A stretch of DNA of 10,702 nucleotides from Chloroflexota bacterium (lineage in GTDB: Bacteria > Chloroflexota > Anaerolineae > Ardenticatenales > Ardenticatenaceae): the NCBI GenBank assembly GCA_003520455.1, contig DOUV01001003.1, forward strand, positions 1-10,702. The letters run 5' to 3'. This document shows positions 1 to 7,333 of the stretch, piece by piece. Below the pieces are notes generated by a model. It searched no databases. It worked only from the letters and a program-made list of their open reading frames with translations, and was not told where the DNA came from. Position 1 is the first letter of the stretch, and every line of letters starts with the position of its first letter. The translations under genes and the position numbers were made by a program.

Positions 1-624
1 CGCCTCGGGGACCGGGGGACGGCTCGGGGCGCCTCGCTGGAGCTGCGCCAGGAGCAACCGCGCAGCATCGAAACCAGGGCGCAGGGCCAACGCCTGCTCA
101 CAGCAGGCCAGGGCCTGGCTGAGCCGGCCCTCACCCCGATGAACGTTGGCCAGGGCGACCAGCGCCTCCGCCGCGAAGTCGGGGCGTTGACCCCGGCGGT
201 AGGCCTCGGCCAGCTTGCGCAGCGCAACCTTGTTGGTGCGGTCGTGACGCAGAACTTGCTGCCAGGTCCGAACAGCCTGCCCGGGCTGTCGAGTTGCCAT
301 AAAGCGATCGGCCAACAACATCAATGTACTGGCGGCCGCGCCGTGATTCTCCAACGCCGCGTAGATCTCGGCAATCTTCGCCAGGGTCGCCGGATCGCCT
401 GGATTGAGCTCTGCGACACGGAGATAGACCTGAAGTGCCGCCTCGGCACGCCCGGCCTCGATCAGTGCCAGCCCAAGACTCACGTGGACGGGAACGTCGT
501 CCGGGCGCTCCGCGAGTGCCCGCCGGTAGGCCTCGGCCGCCAGAAGCCAGCGGCCCCCCCAGGCATGGTCATGACCCTCGTTGATCGCCTGCTCGTATGC
601 AGTTTCATACACTTCGGTCGTCAT
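1..624 (-). CDS. Tetratricopeptide-repeat protein, C-terminus cut off by the window edge
   Basis: The minus strand is open for 208 codons from an ATG at 624-622 to the left edge, so the C-terminus lies outside. The protein begins MTTEVYETAYEQAINEGHDH and is alanine- and leucine-rich with helical pairs of about 34 residues. TPR-like units are visible at roughly residues 10-43, 44-77 (ending AELNPGD), 78-111, 112-145 and 152-185 (ending ALALRPG). The recurring pattern (small residue, Y/A, A-L at the helix end, then NPGD or RPG turns) is typical of TPR repeats, which are protein-protein interaction scaffolds. There is no signal peptide or membrane segment at the N-terminus, so it is probably cytoplasmic. 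An AGGAAG lies 11 bases before the start, a modest ribosome site. The specific partner and pathway cannot be told. It lies downstream of argF in the same direction, 104 bases away, and may be co-transcribed. Confidence 0.85.
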   Translation of the reverse strand, partial: MTTEVYETAYEQAINEGHDHAWGGRWLLAAEAYRRALAERPDDVPVHVSLGLALIEAGRAEAALQVYLRVAELNPGDPATLAKIAEIYAALENHGAAASTLMLLADRFMATRQPGQAVRTWQQVLRHDRTNKVALRKLAEAYRRGQRPDFAAEALVALANVHRGEGRLSQALACCEQALALRPGFDAARLLLAQLQRGAPSRPPVPEA

Positions 625-667
625 GGGGCAGACAGCTTCCTGGGGATGGAAGGGAGGGATTTGAGCG

Positions 668-715
668 GGGAGATTCGTGATTGATCCCCGATAGCAGGCA
701 CATCTCGAATCTCCC
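668..715. repeat. Inverted repeat between argF and the TPR gene
   Basis: GGGAGATTCG at 668-677 is matched by its exact complement CGAATCTCCC at 706-715, giving a 10-bp stem with a 28-base loop. It sits in the 104-base gap between the argF stop and the TPR start. There is no T-run after it in the minus direction, so it is not a standard intrinsic terminator. It could be an attenuator, an RNA-processing structure or a protein site. Its function is inference. Confidence 0.4.
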
Positions 716-728
716 GTCTCTCATCTCT

Positions 729-1655
729 CTAGACCTCTCGGTTCGGTGCGAACAGACGCACCAAGAGTGCCTTCTGCGCGTGCATGCGGTTCTCGGCCTG
801 CTGGAAAAGGCGCGAGTGCGGGCCGTCGGCCACCTCATCGGTGATCTCTTCGCCCCGGTGCGCCGGCAGACAGTGCAAGACAATCACGTCTGGACGGGCG
901 GCCGCAATCAACTGTTGGTTGACCTGATAGGGCGGGAAGACCGCGCGCCGGCGCGCAGACTCATCCTCCTGGCCCATGCTCGTCCAGACATCGGTATAGA
1001 TGGCGTCGGCGCCGGCCACCGCCTCATAGGGATCGCGGAAGCGTTGAACGTCGGCCCCAAGCTCGCGCGCTCGTTGCATGGCGTCCGGCCTGGGCTCGTA
1101 GCCCGCGGGAGTCGCTACCCGCATCCGCACGCCGGACAGAGCCGCCCCAAACATCAATGAGGTCAACACGTTGTTGCCGTCGCCAACGTAGGCCAGGGTA
1201 CGACCGCTCAGTTGTTCGTCCCACACCTCGTACATCGTAAAGTAGTCGGCCAGTCCCTGGCAGGGATGGCTGTAGTCAGAGAGGCCATTGATCACCGGGA
1301 CGGGCGACCAACGGGCGAGGTCGAGGATATCTTGATGGCCAAAGACGCGGGCCATGATCGCGTTGACGTAGCCGCCGAGGACGCGAGCCACGTCAGCCGT
1401 GCTCTCGCGCTTGCCGAGCTGAATCTCGTTCGGGCTCAGGTAGAGCGCGTGGCCGCCCAATTGCAGCATGCCGACGTCGAAAGAGACGCGCGTGCGCAGG
1501 CTCGGCTTCTGGAAGACCATTCCCAAGACTTTGCCCTGTAATAAGGGTGGGTTGGTGCCGCTGGTCCGGAGTTCGGTTTTCAGACGAGCGGCGAGGCCGA
1601 GAAGATCGTAAAACTGATCGGGGATGAGATCAGCGAGACTAAGAAAGTGCTTCAT
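729..1655 (-). CDS. argF: Ornithine carbamoyltransferase
   Basis: This 308-residue enzyme joins carbamoyl phosphate and ornithine to make citrulline in cytoplasmic arginine synthesis. The carbamoyl-phosphate loop is SLRTR at residues 52-56, a Leu variant of the usual STRTR. HPCQ is at 130-133, the ornithine-binding stretch DVWTSMGQE at 222-230, and the catalytic-cysteine motif HCLP at 261-264. The SMG stretch favours ornithine over aspartate or other carbamoyltransferases. Length is normal for the family. The open frame runs 32 codons further upstream, but I place the start at [10 protein letters not shown] because that matches the family N-terminus and has a GGAGG nine bases upstream. No other arg gene is present. 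It follows pckA in the same direction after 156 bases, and that gap carries a candidate promoter and paired direct repeats, so separate control is likely. Confidence 0.97.
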   Translation of the reverse strand: MKHFLSLADLIPDQFYDLLGLAARLKTELRTSGTNPPLLQGKVLGMVFQKPSLRTRVSFDVGMLQLGGHALYLSPNEIQLGKRESTADVARVLGGYVNAIMARVFGHQDILDLARWSPVPVINGLSDYSHPCQGLADYFTMYEVWDEQLSGRTLAYVGDGNNVLTSLMFGAALSGVRMRVATPAGYEPRPDAMQRARELGADVQRFRDPYEAVAGADAIYTDVWTSMGQEDESARRRAVFPPYQVNQQLIAAARPDVIVLHCLPAHRGEEITDEVADGPHSRLFQQAENRMHAQKALLVRLFAPNREV

Positions 1656-1690
1656 CCGAGAGCGCCTCCGCGTAAAGTGATGTGAAGGGT

Positions 1691-1718
1691 AGCATAGTTC
1701 AAGGGGCCGGACAAGTAA
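1691..1718 (-). promoter_or_regulatory. Candidate argF promoter
   Basis: On the minus strand TATGCT (1696-1691) is a fair -10 hexamer, 35 bases before the argF ATG. A weak -35, TTACTT (1718-1713), lies 16 bases upstream of it. The -10 matches the consensus at four of six positions and the -35 poorly, so this promoter may need an activator. An alternative reading uses TTGTCC as the -35. This is a candidate only. Confidence 0.35.
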
Positions 1719-1727
1719 GAATTCGGT

Positions 1728-1756
1728 CACCGTGCTGGCGCTCGACAGCACCGTGC
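1728..1756. repeat. Pair of direct repeats just upstream of the argF promoter
   Basis: CACCGTGC occurs at 1728-1735 and again at 1749-1756. The start-to-start distance is 21 bases, two turns of the helix, so both copies face the same side of the DNA. They lie about 10 bases upstream of the candidate argF -35 box, where activators commonly bind. The repeats are seen directly; the regulatory role is inferred from spacing and placement. Confidence 0.35.
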
Positions 1757-1772
1757 CGATTGAGGGTTCGCC

Positions 1773-1802
1773 CGTTGAACTCCCGCACCGAGGTGCTCAA
1801 CG
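1773..1802. repeat. Bulged hairpin after pckA
   Basis: CGTTGA (1773-1778) pairs with TCAACG (1797-1802), and inside it GCAC (1785-1788) pairs with GTGC (1793-1796) around a CGAG loop, leaving a six-base bulge on one side. It begins nine bases past the pckA stop. No T-run follows on the minus strand, so it may protect the mRNA end or terminate weakly rather than act as a classical terminator. Confidence 0.35.
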
Positions 1803-1811
1803 AGCGGATAC

Positions 1812-3422
1812 TCAGGACCCGCCCGTTGCTGTCGGCCCGGCGGCTCGTACCTCCGCACTGACTTCATCGGCAAACTTTCGGAAGTTCTCCTGAAAGCGCC
1901 GGGCAAGCTTGTTCGCCGCCGCATCGAATTCAGCCCGATCGCTCCAGGTCTGGCACGGGTTGAGCAGGTCGGCCGGCACCCCGGGAACCTCGGTGGGCAC
2001 TGCAAAGCCAAAGACGGGGTCGGTGCGCATTGGGACCCTGTCGAGCGTGCCGCTCAGCGCCGCTCGGACCATGGTCCGAGTCTGGCTGAGCTTCATTCGA
2101 TGGCCTACGCCGTAGGGCCCAGCGGTCCAACCGGTATTGATCATCCAGACGCTGGCGGCATGCGCCTCGATCCGCTCGCCCAACATGCGGGCGTACACCG
2201 CAGGGTGGAGGACCAGAAACGGGGCTCCGAAGCAGGCGCTGAATGTGGCTTCGGGCTCCGTTACGCCGCGCTCCGTGCCGGCGACTTTCGCCGTGTAGCC
2301 ACTCAGAAAGTGGTACAGGGCCTGCGCCTGGGACAGATAGGCAATGGGTGGCATGACGCCGAAGGCATCGGCGGTGAGGAACAGGATCGCGCGTGGGTGG
2401 CCGGCGCGGCCCGACGGCTCGTAATTGCCGATGAATTCGAGCGGGTAGGCGGCGCGGGTATTCTCGGTGAGTTGGTCGTCCTCGAAGCGGAGCGCGCGGC
2501 TGCCAGGCTCCACGACGACGTTCTCAAGAATAGTTCCGAACCGGTTGCTGGCGGCCCAGATTTGAGGTTCTGCCTCCTGCGAGAGACCGATCACCTTGGC
2601 GTAGGAGCCTCCCTCAAAGTTGAAGATGCCGTCATCGCTCCACCCGTGCTCGTCGTCCCCGATCAGTCGCCGCTCTGGGTCGGTGGAGAGCGTGGTTTTG
2701 CCGGTGCCCGAAAGGCCGAAGAAGAGCGCGACGTCGCCGGCCAGGCCGGTGTTCGCTGAGCAGTGCATCGAGAGGACGCCTTGCCTCGGGAGCAGGTAGT
2801 TCATCACGGTGAAGATCGATTTCTTGATCTCGCCCGCGTAGCGGGTCCCACCGATCAGGACGATGCGCCTCTGGAGGTTGAGGAGCACGAAAGTCTCGCT
2901 GTGTGTACCGTCAACCGTCGGGTCGGCGTGGAAGTTCGGCGCGTGCAGGATGGTGAAGTCCGGCACGAAGGTGGCCAACTCATCCTCCGTCGGGCGGATG
3001 AAGAGATTGTAGGCAAAGAGCGTGTGCCAGGCCGACTCAGAAATGACTCGGACGCGGACCCGGTAGGCCGGATCGGCGCCAGCGAAGAGATCGCGCACAA
3101 AGAGATCGCGATCACTGAGATAGGCGGCAACTTTGCCACGCAGGCGATCGAACTTGTCGGGATCCAGCGGTTGGTTGACACTCCCCCACCAGATGTCCTC
3201 CGCAGTCGACGGCTCCTTGACGATAAACTTGTCTTTCGGGGAGCGGCCGGTGTGTTTGCCAGTCCGCGCGACAAACGAACCGGAGGCGGTGATCTGGCCC
3301 TCACCTCGTCGTAGGGCGTGCTCGTAGAGTTCAGGCGGCAAGAGATTCCAAAGGAGTTGCTGCCGCGGGGTGAGATCGTCCACTGCGAGGATCGGTGGGG
3401 TTCTATTATTCTTCTCAACCAT
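1812..3422 (-). CDS. pckA: Phosphoenolpyruvate carboxykinase (ATP)
   Basis: This 536-residue cytoplasmic enzyme converts oxaloacetate and ATP to phosphoenolpyruvate, ADP and CO2, the first committed step of gluconeogenesis from TCA intermediates. Visible motifs are the substrate loop TGRSPKDKF with Arg60, the [14 protein letters not shown] stretch with metal- and substrate-binding Lys200/Lys201, MHCSAN with His220, the P-loop GLSGTGKT at 236-243, and the kinase-2 region at 253-276 with DDEHGW containing the metal-binding Asp. The P-loop identifies the ATP type (family length about 530-540) rather than the GTP type. The start is fixed by AAGGAG six bases before the ATG. No key residue is missing. 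The 175 bases upstream hold an inverted repeat but no promoter I find convincing. Confidence 0.98.
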   Translation of the reverse strand: MVEKNNRTPPILAVDDLTPRQQLLWNLLPPELYEHALRRGEGQITASGSFVARTGKHTGRSPKDKFIVKEPSTAEDIWWGSVNQPLDPDKFDRLRGKVAAYLSDRDLFVRDLFAGADPAYRVRVRVISESAWHTLFAYNLFIRPTEDELATFVPDFTILHAPNFHADPTVDGTHSETFVLLNLQRRIVLIGGTRYAGEIKKSIFTVMNYLLPRQGVLSMHCSANTGLAGDVALFFGLSGTGKTTLSTDPERRLIGDDEHGWSDDGIFNFEGGSYAKVIGLSQEAEPQIWAASNRFGTILENVVVEPGSRALRFEDDQLTENTRAAYPLEFIGNYEPSGRAGHPRAILFLTADAFGVMPPIAYLSQAQALYHFLSGYTAKVAGTERGVTEPEATFSACFGAPFLVLHPAVYARMLGERIEAHAASVWMINTGWTAGPYGVGHRMKLSQTRTMVRAALSGTLDRVPMRTDPVFGFAVPTEVPGVPADLLNPCQTWSDRAEFDAAANKLARRFQENFRKFADEVSAEVRAAGPTATGGS

Positions 3423-3521
3423 CTATGGCTCCTTACCGTTGCGTTCGGGAAAATACTCTGAAAGCGGTCGATATGGCCCTCGTCAGACGACGGCATGAAA
3501 CCTTCAAGGGCTCAACTCAGG

Positions 3522-3548
3522 GAATTCTTTGCATCTTTTGTGCAATTC
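3522..3548. promoter_or_regulatory. Inverted repeat upstream of pckA, possible operator
   Basis: TTGCA (3529-3533) and TGCAA (3541-3545) face each other across seven bases. Flanking GAATT (3522-3526) and AATTC (3544-3548) extend the symmetry imperfectly. The site lies about 100 bases upstream of the pckA start in an AT-richer patch, as expected for a regulator of gluconeogenic genes. Only the symmetry is observed; no factor is recognised. Confidence 0.25.
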
Positions 3549-3597
3549 ACCCCTGGCTTCGTCGCGCAAGACTTATTCTCCCTGCCGGGTATTCGCG

Positions 3598-4278
3598 TTA
3601 GAAGAGCTGCACGTCGTTGACAACCAGAGCGAATCGGCAGCCGAGTGTCTGCGCCGCGGCCCGGCACATCAGCATGCGGCTCAGGAAGATCTCGAAGTAT
3701 TCCATGACCGAGGAGGCGGTAGTGTCGATCGTCAGTTCCAGGGTGATGATGTCGCGTGCGTCGCTCACCCGGACGAAGGAGCGCACGACCGCGTAGTTGA
3801 CACGGTCGTGCACGTCGAACTGGAGCGGGTCTGGCTCTTGGACGCGCGACCGGTGCACGTCGGACTTGTCGGCGATCGCGAGCGCGGCGGCGACGATGCT
3901 GGTCACGCTGCCCTGCTCCTCTTCATGATTGCCGACAGCGTTGATGATCAGGGCCACCTCGTCCAAATCCATCCCGGCCCTAAGCAACACATCCTTGGCG
4001 ATCAAAGCGCCGTTCAGCGCATGGTTCTCGCGATGGATGACATTGCCGATGTCATGGAGGTAGCCCGCCATGGCGGCCAGTTCGGCCGTGCGCTCCGGAT
4101 GGCCCAATCGCAGGAGAACGTTCCTCGCAATATTGGCGACGAGACTGGCGTGCCGCTCGCCGTGTTCGGTATAACCTATGGCACGGAGGTAGGTGTTCGC
4201 CTGCCGTATAAAGGTTGTGACCAGGGGATCCTGGCGCACCGTTGCGAGTGTGACCGGAGAGAGTGCGGGTTCTGGCAT
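3598..4278 (-). CDS. HD-domain metal-dependent phosphohydrolase
   Basis: This 226-residue protein has the ligand set of the HD superfamily: His43 in GERHASLV, His75-Asp76 in GYLHDIGNV, His86 in RENHAL, His118 in GNHEEEQG, and Asp137 or Asp140 in ADKSDVHRSR. Such proteins usually bind one or two divalent metals and hydrolyse phosphate esters, often of nucleotides. The extra histidines suggest a two-metal centre. The HD part covers about residues 25-150. Residues 150-226 form a separate tail with beta-rich stretches (DIITLELTID, FALVVNDVQLF) that I do not recognise. No signal peptide or membrane segment is seen. The substrate cannot be told. It has its own promoter facing away from the sdh operon. 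There is no strong ribosome site; a weak GAGAG lies about 12 bases before the ATG. Confidence 0.85.
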   Translation of the reverse strand: MPEPALSPVTLATVRQDPLVTTFIRQANTYLRAIGYTEHGERHASLVANIARNVLLRLGHPERTAELAAMAGYLHDIGNVIHRENHALNGALIAKDVLLRAGMDLDEVALIINAVGNHEEEQGSVTSIVAAALAIADKSDVHRSRVQEPDPLQFDVHDRVNYAVVRSFVRVSDARDIITLELTIDTTASSVMEYFEIFLSRMLMCRAAAQTLGCRFALVVNDVQLF

Positions 4279-4308
4279 AGTAAAAGTGACTCTCGATCGT
4301 CCAGAATA

Positions 4309-4321
4309 GTGATTGTATCAC
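4309..4321. promoter_or_regulatory. Palindrome over the -10 box of the HD gene, possible operator
   Basis: GTGATTGTATCAC is a perfect five-base inverted repeat around TGT and covers the whole -10 element of the HD gene promoter. A repressor bound here would block polymerase. The symmetry is observed; the repressor is inferred. Confidence 0.35.
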
Positions 4322-4339
4322 GCTCTCAAGTGACGTCAA
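4312..4339 (-). promoter_or_regulatory. Promoter of the HD phosphohydrolase gene
   Basis: On the minus strand TTGACG (4339-4334) and TACAAT (4317-4312) are separated by 16 bases. Each is one base from the sigma70 consensus. The -10 ends 33 bases before the ATG. Confidence 0.7.
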
Positions 4340-4580
4340 AGCATTTTGTGCTCGTTTCCGGGCTGATCAACAGGTGTATGAGGGGCGACGAACCCTTGGT
4401 GTGGTCTCAGAAACTGCGAAAGGTTGTCTGTCACCCTGGTGTGGGCGCTCCCTCCAACCCAGGTGCGTCGCACCTTGCCGATTGAGTTATCCTGGCTGAT
4501 TTCCACTCGGTCGTGGATACCGGGGCGTAAGCACTTTTGTTGCCAGGAGCAGTCCGCGCTCAGTCCGGGATACCTCCTTG
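4340..4580. other. Non-coding stretch between the divergent HD gene and sdh promoters
   Basis: No credible gene lies here; the open frames crossing it on both strands read as low-complexity shadows or as upstream extensions of sdhC without a start signal. The one clear structure is AGGTGCG/CGCACCT around a single T (4461-4475). It sits beside a looser pairing of CACCCTGGTGTGGG with CCAACCCAGGTG (about 4434-4473). I see no tRNA and no recognised riboswitch. Confidence 0.5.
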
Positions 4581-4616
4581 CGCCGCCAAATCGGTTGACG
4601 CTTATTTCTGGCGGCG
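4581..4616. promoter_or_regulatory. Inverted repeat bracketing the sdh -35 box, possible operator
   Basis: CGCCGCCA (4581-4588) and its exact complement TGGCGGCG (4609-4616) are 20 bases apart. They enclose the -35 box, and the right arm lies in the promoter spacer just before the -10. The half-sites are 28 bases apart centre to centre. This placement suits a dimeric regulator or a transcript-independent DNA site, because it is mostly upstream of the transcription start. The factor is unknown. Confidence 0.4.
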
Positions 4617-4623
4617 GTATAAT
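4595..4623 (+). promoter_or_regulatory. Promoter of the sdhCDAB operon
   Basis: TTGACG (4595-4600) and a perfect TATAAT (4618-4623) are separated by exactly 17 bases, followed by an AT-rich run. This is the best sigma70-type promoter in the window. It leaves a leader of about 54 bases before the sdhC ATG. Confidence 0.9.
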
Positions 4624-4683
4624 TTTTGCACTCACTGCGATTTTGTTCACAAGAAGCCACTTTCCAAGGGAGGAATATGGTTC

Positions 4684-5082
4684 ATGGTCCGCACCCAATT
4701 TCAAACCCTCGTTGAGGGTTTGCAGTACCGCGGCCGTGAGGGACAGTGGAGCTGGATCCTTCACCGCGTCACCGGCCTCGGCGTCTTCCTCTTCCTCGCA
4801 CTGCACATCTTCGACATCTTCTTGCTGTCATTCGGCCCCAACGGGCCCTTCGAGACTCTGCTCTTCATCTACCACCAGCCGTGGGCCCGAGTTCTTCACA
4901 TCTTCCTCTTCTTTGGCGTGCTGTTTCATGCCGTCAATGGTATCCGCATCACCATTCTCGATTTTTGGCCGCAGTTGTGGAAGTACCAGCGCCAGGCGGT
5001 GTGGTTCGAAGTTGTCGTGTTTCTAGCCGTATTTTTGCCATCCACCGCCGTGATTCTCATGCAGATCCTTACCAGTCATTGA
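4684..5082 (+). CDS. sdhC: Succinate dehydrogenase cytochrome b subunit C
   Basis: This 132-residue membrane anchor helps bind quinone and heme b and docks SdhAB to the membrane. It has the SDH cytochrome signature S-x3-HRVTG (Ser23, His27, Arg28) and the heme-ligand motif HAVNGIR with His82. Three membrane helices are visible at about 29-50, 66-88 and 105-129. A further histidine, His41, lies within the first helix and could ligate a second heme. The open frame extends upstream to 4537, but the promoter lies inside that extension and GGGAGG lies ten bases before the ATG at 4684, so the start is set there. Another ATG at 4677 is out of frame. It is the first gene of the operon; sdhD follows 15 bases later. 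Confidence 0.93.
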   Translation: MVRTQFQTLVEGLQYRGREGQWSWILHRVTGLGVFLFLALHIFDIFLLSFGPNGPFETLLFIYHQPWARVLHIFLFFGVLFHAVNGIRITILDFWPQLWKYQRQAVWFEVVVFLAVFLPSTAVILMQILTSH

Positions 5083-5097
5083 GAGGGGGCGTCACCA

Positions 5098-5505
5098 GTG
5101 TATAAGTCCGCAGTGGCCTACCGCTCGGCCCAGCAGCGTTTGGAGCGCTCGAGTAACTTCGAGCTTTTCGCCTGGTTCTTCATGCGCATCAGCGGGGTGA
5201 TCCTGCTCTTCATGGCAGTTTTCCACCTGCTCTACATGCACTTTGTCGTTGGTGTGACCAAGATCACCTTCGACGTGATCGCGGACCGTTGGACCGGACC
5301 GGCCGGGGCCTTCTGGCGCATGTTTGATATGTTCCTGCTGGCCTTCGCTTTCACCCATGGTACCAACGGTGTGCGCTACGTTCTGGAGGATTACATCGAG
5401 TCCCAGGGCTGGCGCGTGTTCACGAAGACGATTCTCTACCTGCTGTACTTCGCACTCATCATTCTGGGTGCCTACATTATTTTCAGCTTCCAAAAACCGG
5501 TATAA
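5098..5505 (+). CDS. sdhD: Succinate dehydrogenase membrane anchor subunit D
   Basis: This 135-residue partner of SdhC has three membrane helices at about 24-50, 73-92 and 109-131. The N-terminal WFFMRISG resembles the anchor motif W-x3-R-x-SG, with Arg30 and Ser32 near the expected quinone site. HGTNGVR holds the likely heme ligand His87. His43 and His48 in the first helix are candidates for a second heme. The start is a GTG (5098-5100) with a GGGGG run about eight bases upstream. No ATG fits, since the next in-frame one (Met29) would remove the first helix. The close spacing to sdhC supports translation as a pair. Confidence 0.92.
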   Translation: MYKSAVAYRSAQQRLERSSNFELFAWFFMRISGVILLFMAVFHLLYMHFVVGVTKITFDVIADRWTGPAGAFWRMFDMFLLAFAFTHGTNGVRYVLEDYIESQGWRVFTKTILYLLYFALIILGAYIIFSFQKPV

Positions 5506-5588
5506 ATGAGGGCCTGGGGTGGGGACCGGAGTCAAGTCACCAATTCCCAACCTCCTCCCCCTGATCTATCCCCCATCCAGAGGAAATT

Positions 5589-7328
5589 ATGGCCTATTAT
5601 CAATACGATGCGCTCGTCGTCGGGGCCGGTGGTGCCGGCCTCATGGCAGCGCTGTACGCATCGCGCGGCGCCAACGTTGCGGTTCTGAGCAAACTCTATC
5701 CCACTCGCTCCCACACGGGGACTGCCCAGGGTGGTATTGGGGCGGCGCTGGGAAACCTCGAGGAGGATCACTGGATCTGGCACATGTACGACACCATCAA
5801 GGGGTCGGACTGGCTTGGTGATCACGATGCTATCGAAGTGATGTGCCGTGAGGCCATTGATGTGGTCTACGAATTGGAGCACATGGGCCTGCCCTTCAAC
5901 CGGACTCCGGATGGTCGCATTGATCAACGACCCTTCGGGGGACATGCGAGCCATTTCGGCCAGAAACCCGTGCGTCGGGCCTGCTATGCGGCCGACCGCA
6001 CCGGTCACATGATCTTGCAGACCCTCTATCAGCAGTGCATCAAGAACAATGTCACGTTCCATGATGAGTTTCATGTGCTAGACCTGATCATCGAGGATGG
6101 CGTCTGCAAGGGATGCATCGCCTACGAGATCGACACGGGCGAGATTCACACGTTCCACGCCAAAGCGGTTCTGCTGGCGACCGGTGGGTGGGGGAAGTGC
6201 TGGAGCATTACCAGCAACGCCTTCACACTGACAGGAGACGGGCCGGCGATCTGCTTGCGCCACGGCATTCCCCTGCAGGATATGGAGTTCTTCCAGTTCC
6301 ACCCCACGGGCATCTATAAGATGGGGATCCTCATTACTGAGGGTGTCCGTGGGGAGGGCGGTATCCTGCGCAACCGGGATGGCGAACGCTTCATGGAGCG
6401 CTACGCCCCCAGCATGAAGGATCTGGCCAGTCGCGATGTGATCTCTCGAGCGATCTACCTCGAGATCCGCGAGGGACGCGGGATTGAGGGCAAGGATTAC
6501 GTCTACCTCGACGCAACCCACCTGGGGAAAGAGGTGGTTGAGAAGAAGCTCCCCGACATTGCCGACTTCTGCCGGACCTACCTGGGGGTCGATCCCGTCA
6601 CCGACCCGATGCCGATCCAACCGACCGCCCACTATGCCATGGGGGGCGTTCCAACCGACGTAGACGCACGGGTGGTGATCGACGACCAGCGTACGCCGAT
6701 TTACGGGCTCTACGCCACCGGCGAGGTCGCCTGCGTCTCAGTCCACGGCGCGAATCGCTTGGGGACGAACTCATTGGTCGATCTGGTAGTCTTCGGCCGC
6801 CGCGGTGGGCGCCATATGGCCGAATTCGTCAACCAGATCGACTTCCAACCGATCCAGAGCGACGCCGACGCGTGGACCAAAGAGCAGGTCAGCCGTATCC
6901 TCAGCAATACCGGCGACGCGACACCAGGCAAGATCCGAAGTGAGATGCAGAAGACGATGATGGACCGTGTCGGTGTCTTCCGCGAGGAAGCCGGCATGCA
7001 ACAGGCGCTGGACAAGCTCGGGGAGTTGCGCGAGCGTTACGGGCGGATCAGCATTGATGACAAGGGCAAGCGCTTCAACACCGATCTGTTGGAGACGATC
7101 GAGCTCGGCAATCTGCTCGATCTGGCCGAAGTAACGACCGTCGCGGCGCTCAACCGGACCGAGAGCCGGGGCGCTCACTCGCGCGAGGATTACAATCAGC
7201 GTGACGATGAGAACTGGCTCAAACATACCCTGATCTGCCGGGAGTCCGATGGGAGCTACCGCATCGACTACAAACCGGTCCGCCTGAGCGACGATCCTCG
7301 CTTTGCCCCCAAGGAGCGGAAGTATTGA
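5589..7328 (+). CDS. sdhA: Succinate dehydrogenase flavoprotein subunit
   Basis: This 579-residue catalytic subunit oxidises succinate to fumarate and passes electrons to FAD. The N-terminal dinucleotide fold has GAGGAG at 12-17. RSHTGTAQGG at 40-49 carries His42, the expected covalent FAD attachment. Active-site residues are His238 in QFHPTG, Arg254 in EGVRGEGG, Arg282 in SRDVISR (the proton-shuttle arginine), His348 in TAHYAMGG and Arg390 in ANRLGTNSL. The C-terminal helical domain with RGAHSREDY at 527-535 and the final TLICRESDG region are intact. Fumarate reductase shares these motifs. The SdhC/SdhD anchors, operon order and aerobic-style HRVTG motif favour succinate dehydrogenase. AGAGGA lies a few bases before the ATG. 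The 83 bases after sdhD hold nothing notable. Confidence 0.98.
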   Translation: MAYYQYDALVVGAGGAGLMAALYASRGANVAVLSKLYPTRSHTGTAQGGIGAALGNLEEDHWIWHMYDTIKGSDWLGDHDAIEVMCREAIDVVYELEHMGLPFNRTPDGRIDQRPFGGHASHFGQKPVRRACYAADRTGHMILQTLYQQCIKNNVTFHDEFHVLDLIIEDGVCKGCIAYEIDTGEIHTFHAKAVLLATGGWGKCWSITSNAFTLTGDGPAICLRHGIPLQDMEFFQFHPTGIYKMGILITEGVRGEGGILRNRDGERFMERYAPSMKDLASRDVISRAIYLEIREGRGIEGKDYVYLDATHLGKEVVEKKLPDIADFCRTYLGVDPVTDPMPIQPTAHYAMGGVPTDVDARVVIDDQRTPIYGLYATGEVACVSVHGANRLGTNSLVDLVVFGRRGGRHMAEFVNQIDFQPIQSDADAWTKEQVSRILSNTGDATPGKIRSEMQKTMMDRVGVFREEAGMQQALDKLGELRERYGRISIDDKGKRFNTDLLETIELGNLLDLAEVTTVAALNRTESRGAHSREDYNQRDDENWLKHTLICRESDGSYRIDYKPVRLSDDPRFAPKERKY

Positions 7329-7333
7329 TGTGA

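Noticed and set aside
765..1655. Leu in place of Thr in the ArgF SLRTR loop as a loss-of-function sign
   Set aside because: The SLRTR form is known in active ornithine carbamoyltransferases of several lineages, and all other catalytic motifs are intact.
2100..3314. Long plus-strand frames opposite pckA
   Set aside because: They are antisense shadows of a complete, motif-confirmed pckA; long shadows are expected in GC-rich genes.
4434..4580. Riboswitch or structured leader ahead of sdhC
   Set aside because: The sdh promoter at 4595-4623 lies downstream, so these bases are not in the sdh leader, and no known aptamer consensus is recognised.
4336..4806. A 156-codon open frame on the minus strand across the sdh control region and the start of sdhC
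   Set aside because: It overlaps a near-consensus sdh promoter and the verified sdhC N-terminus, has no ribosome site and no recognisable domain.
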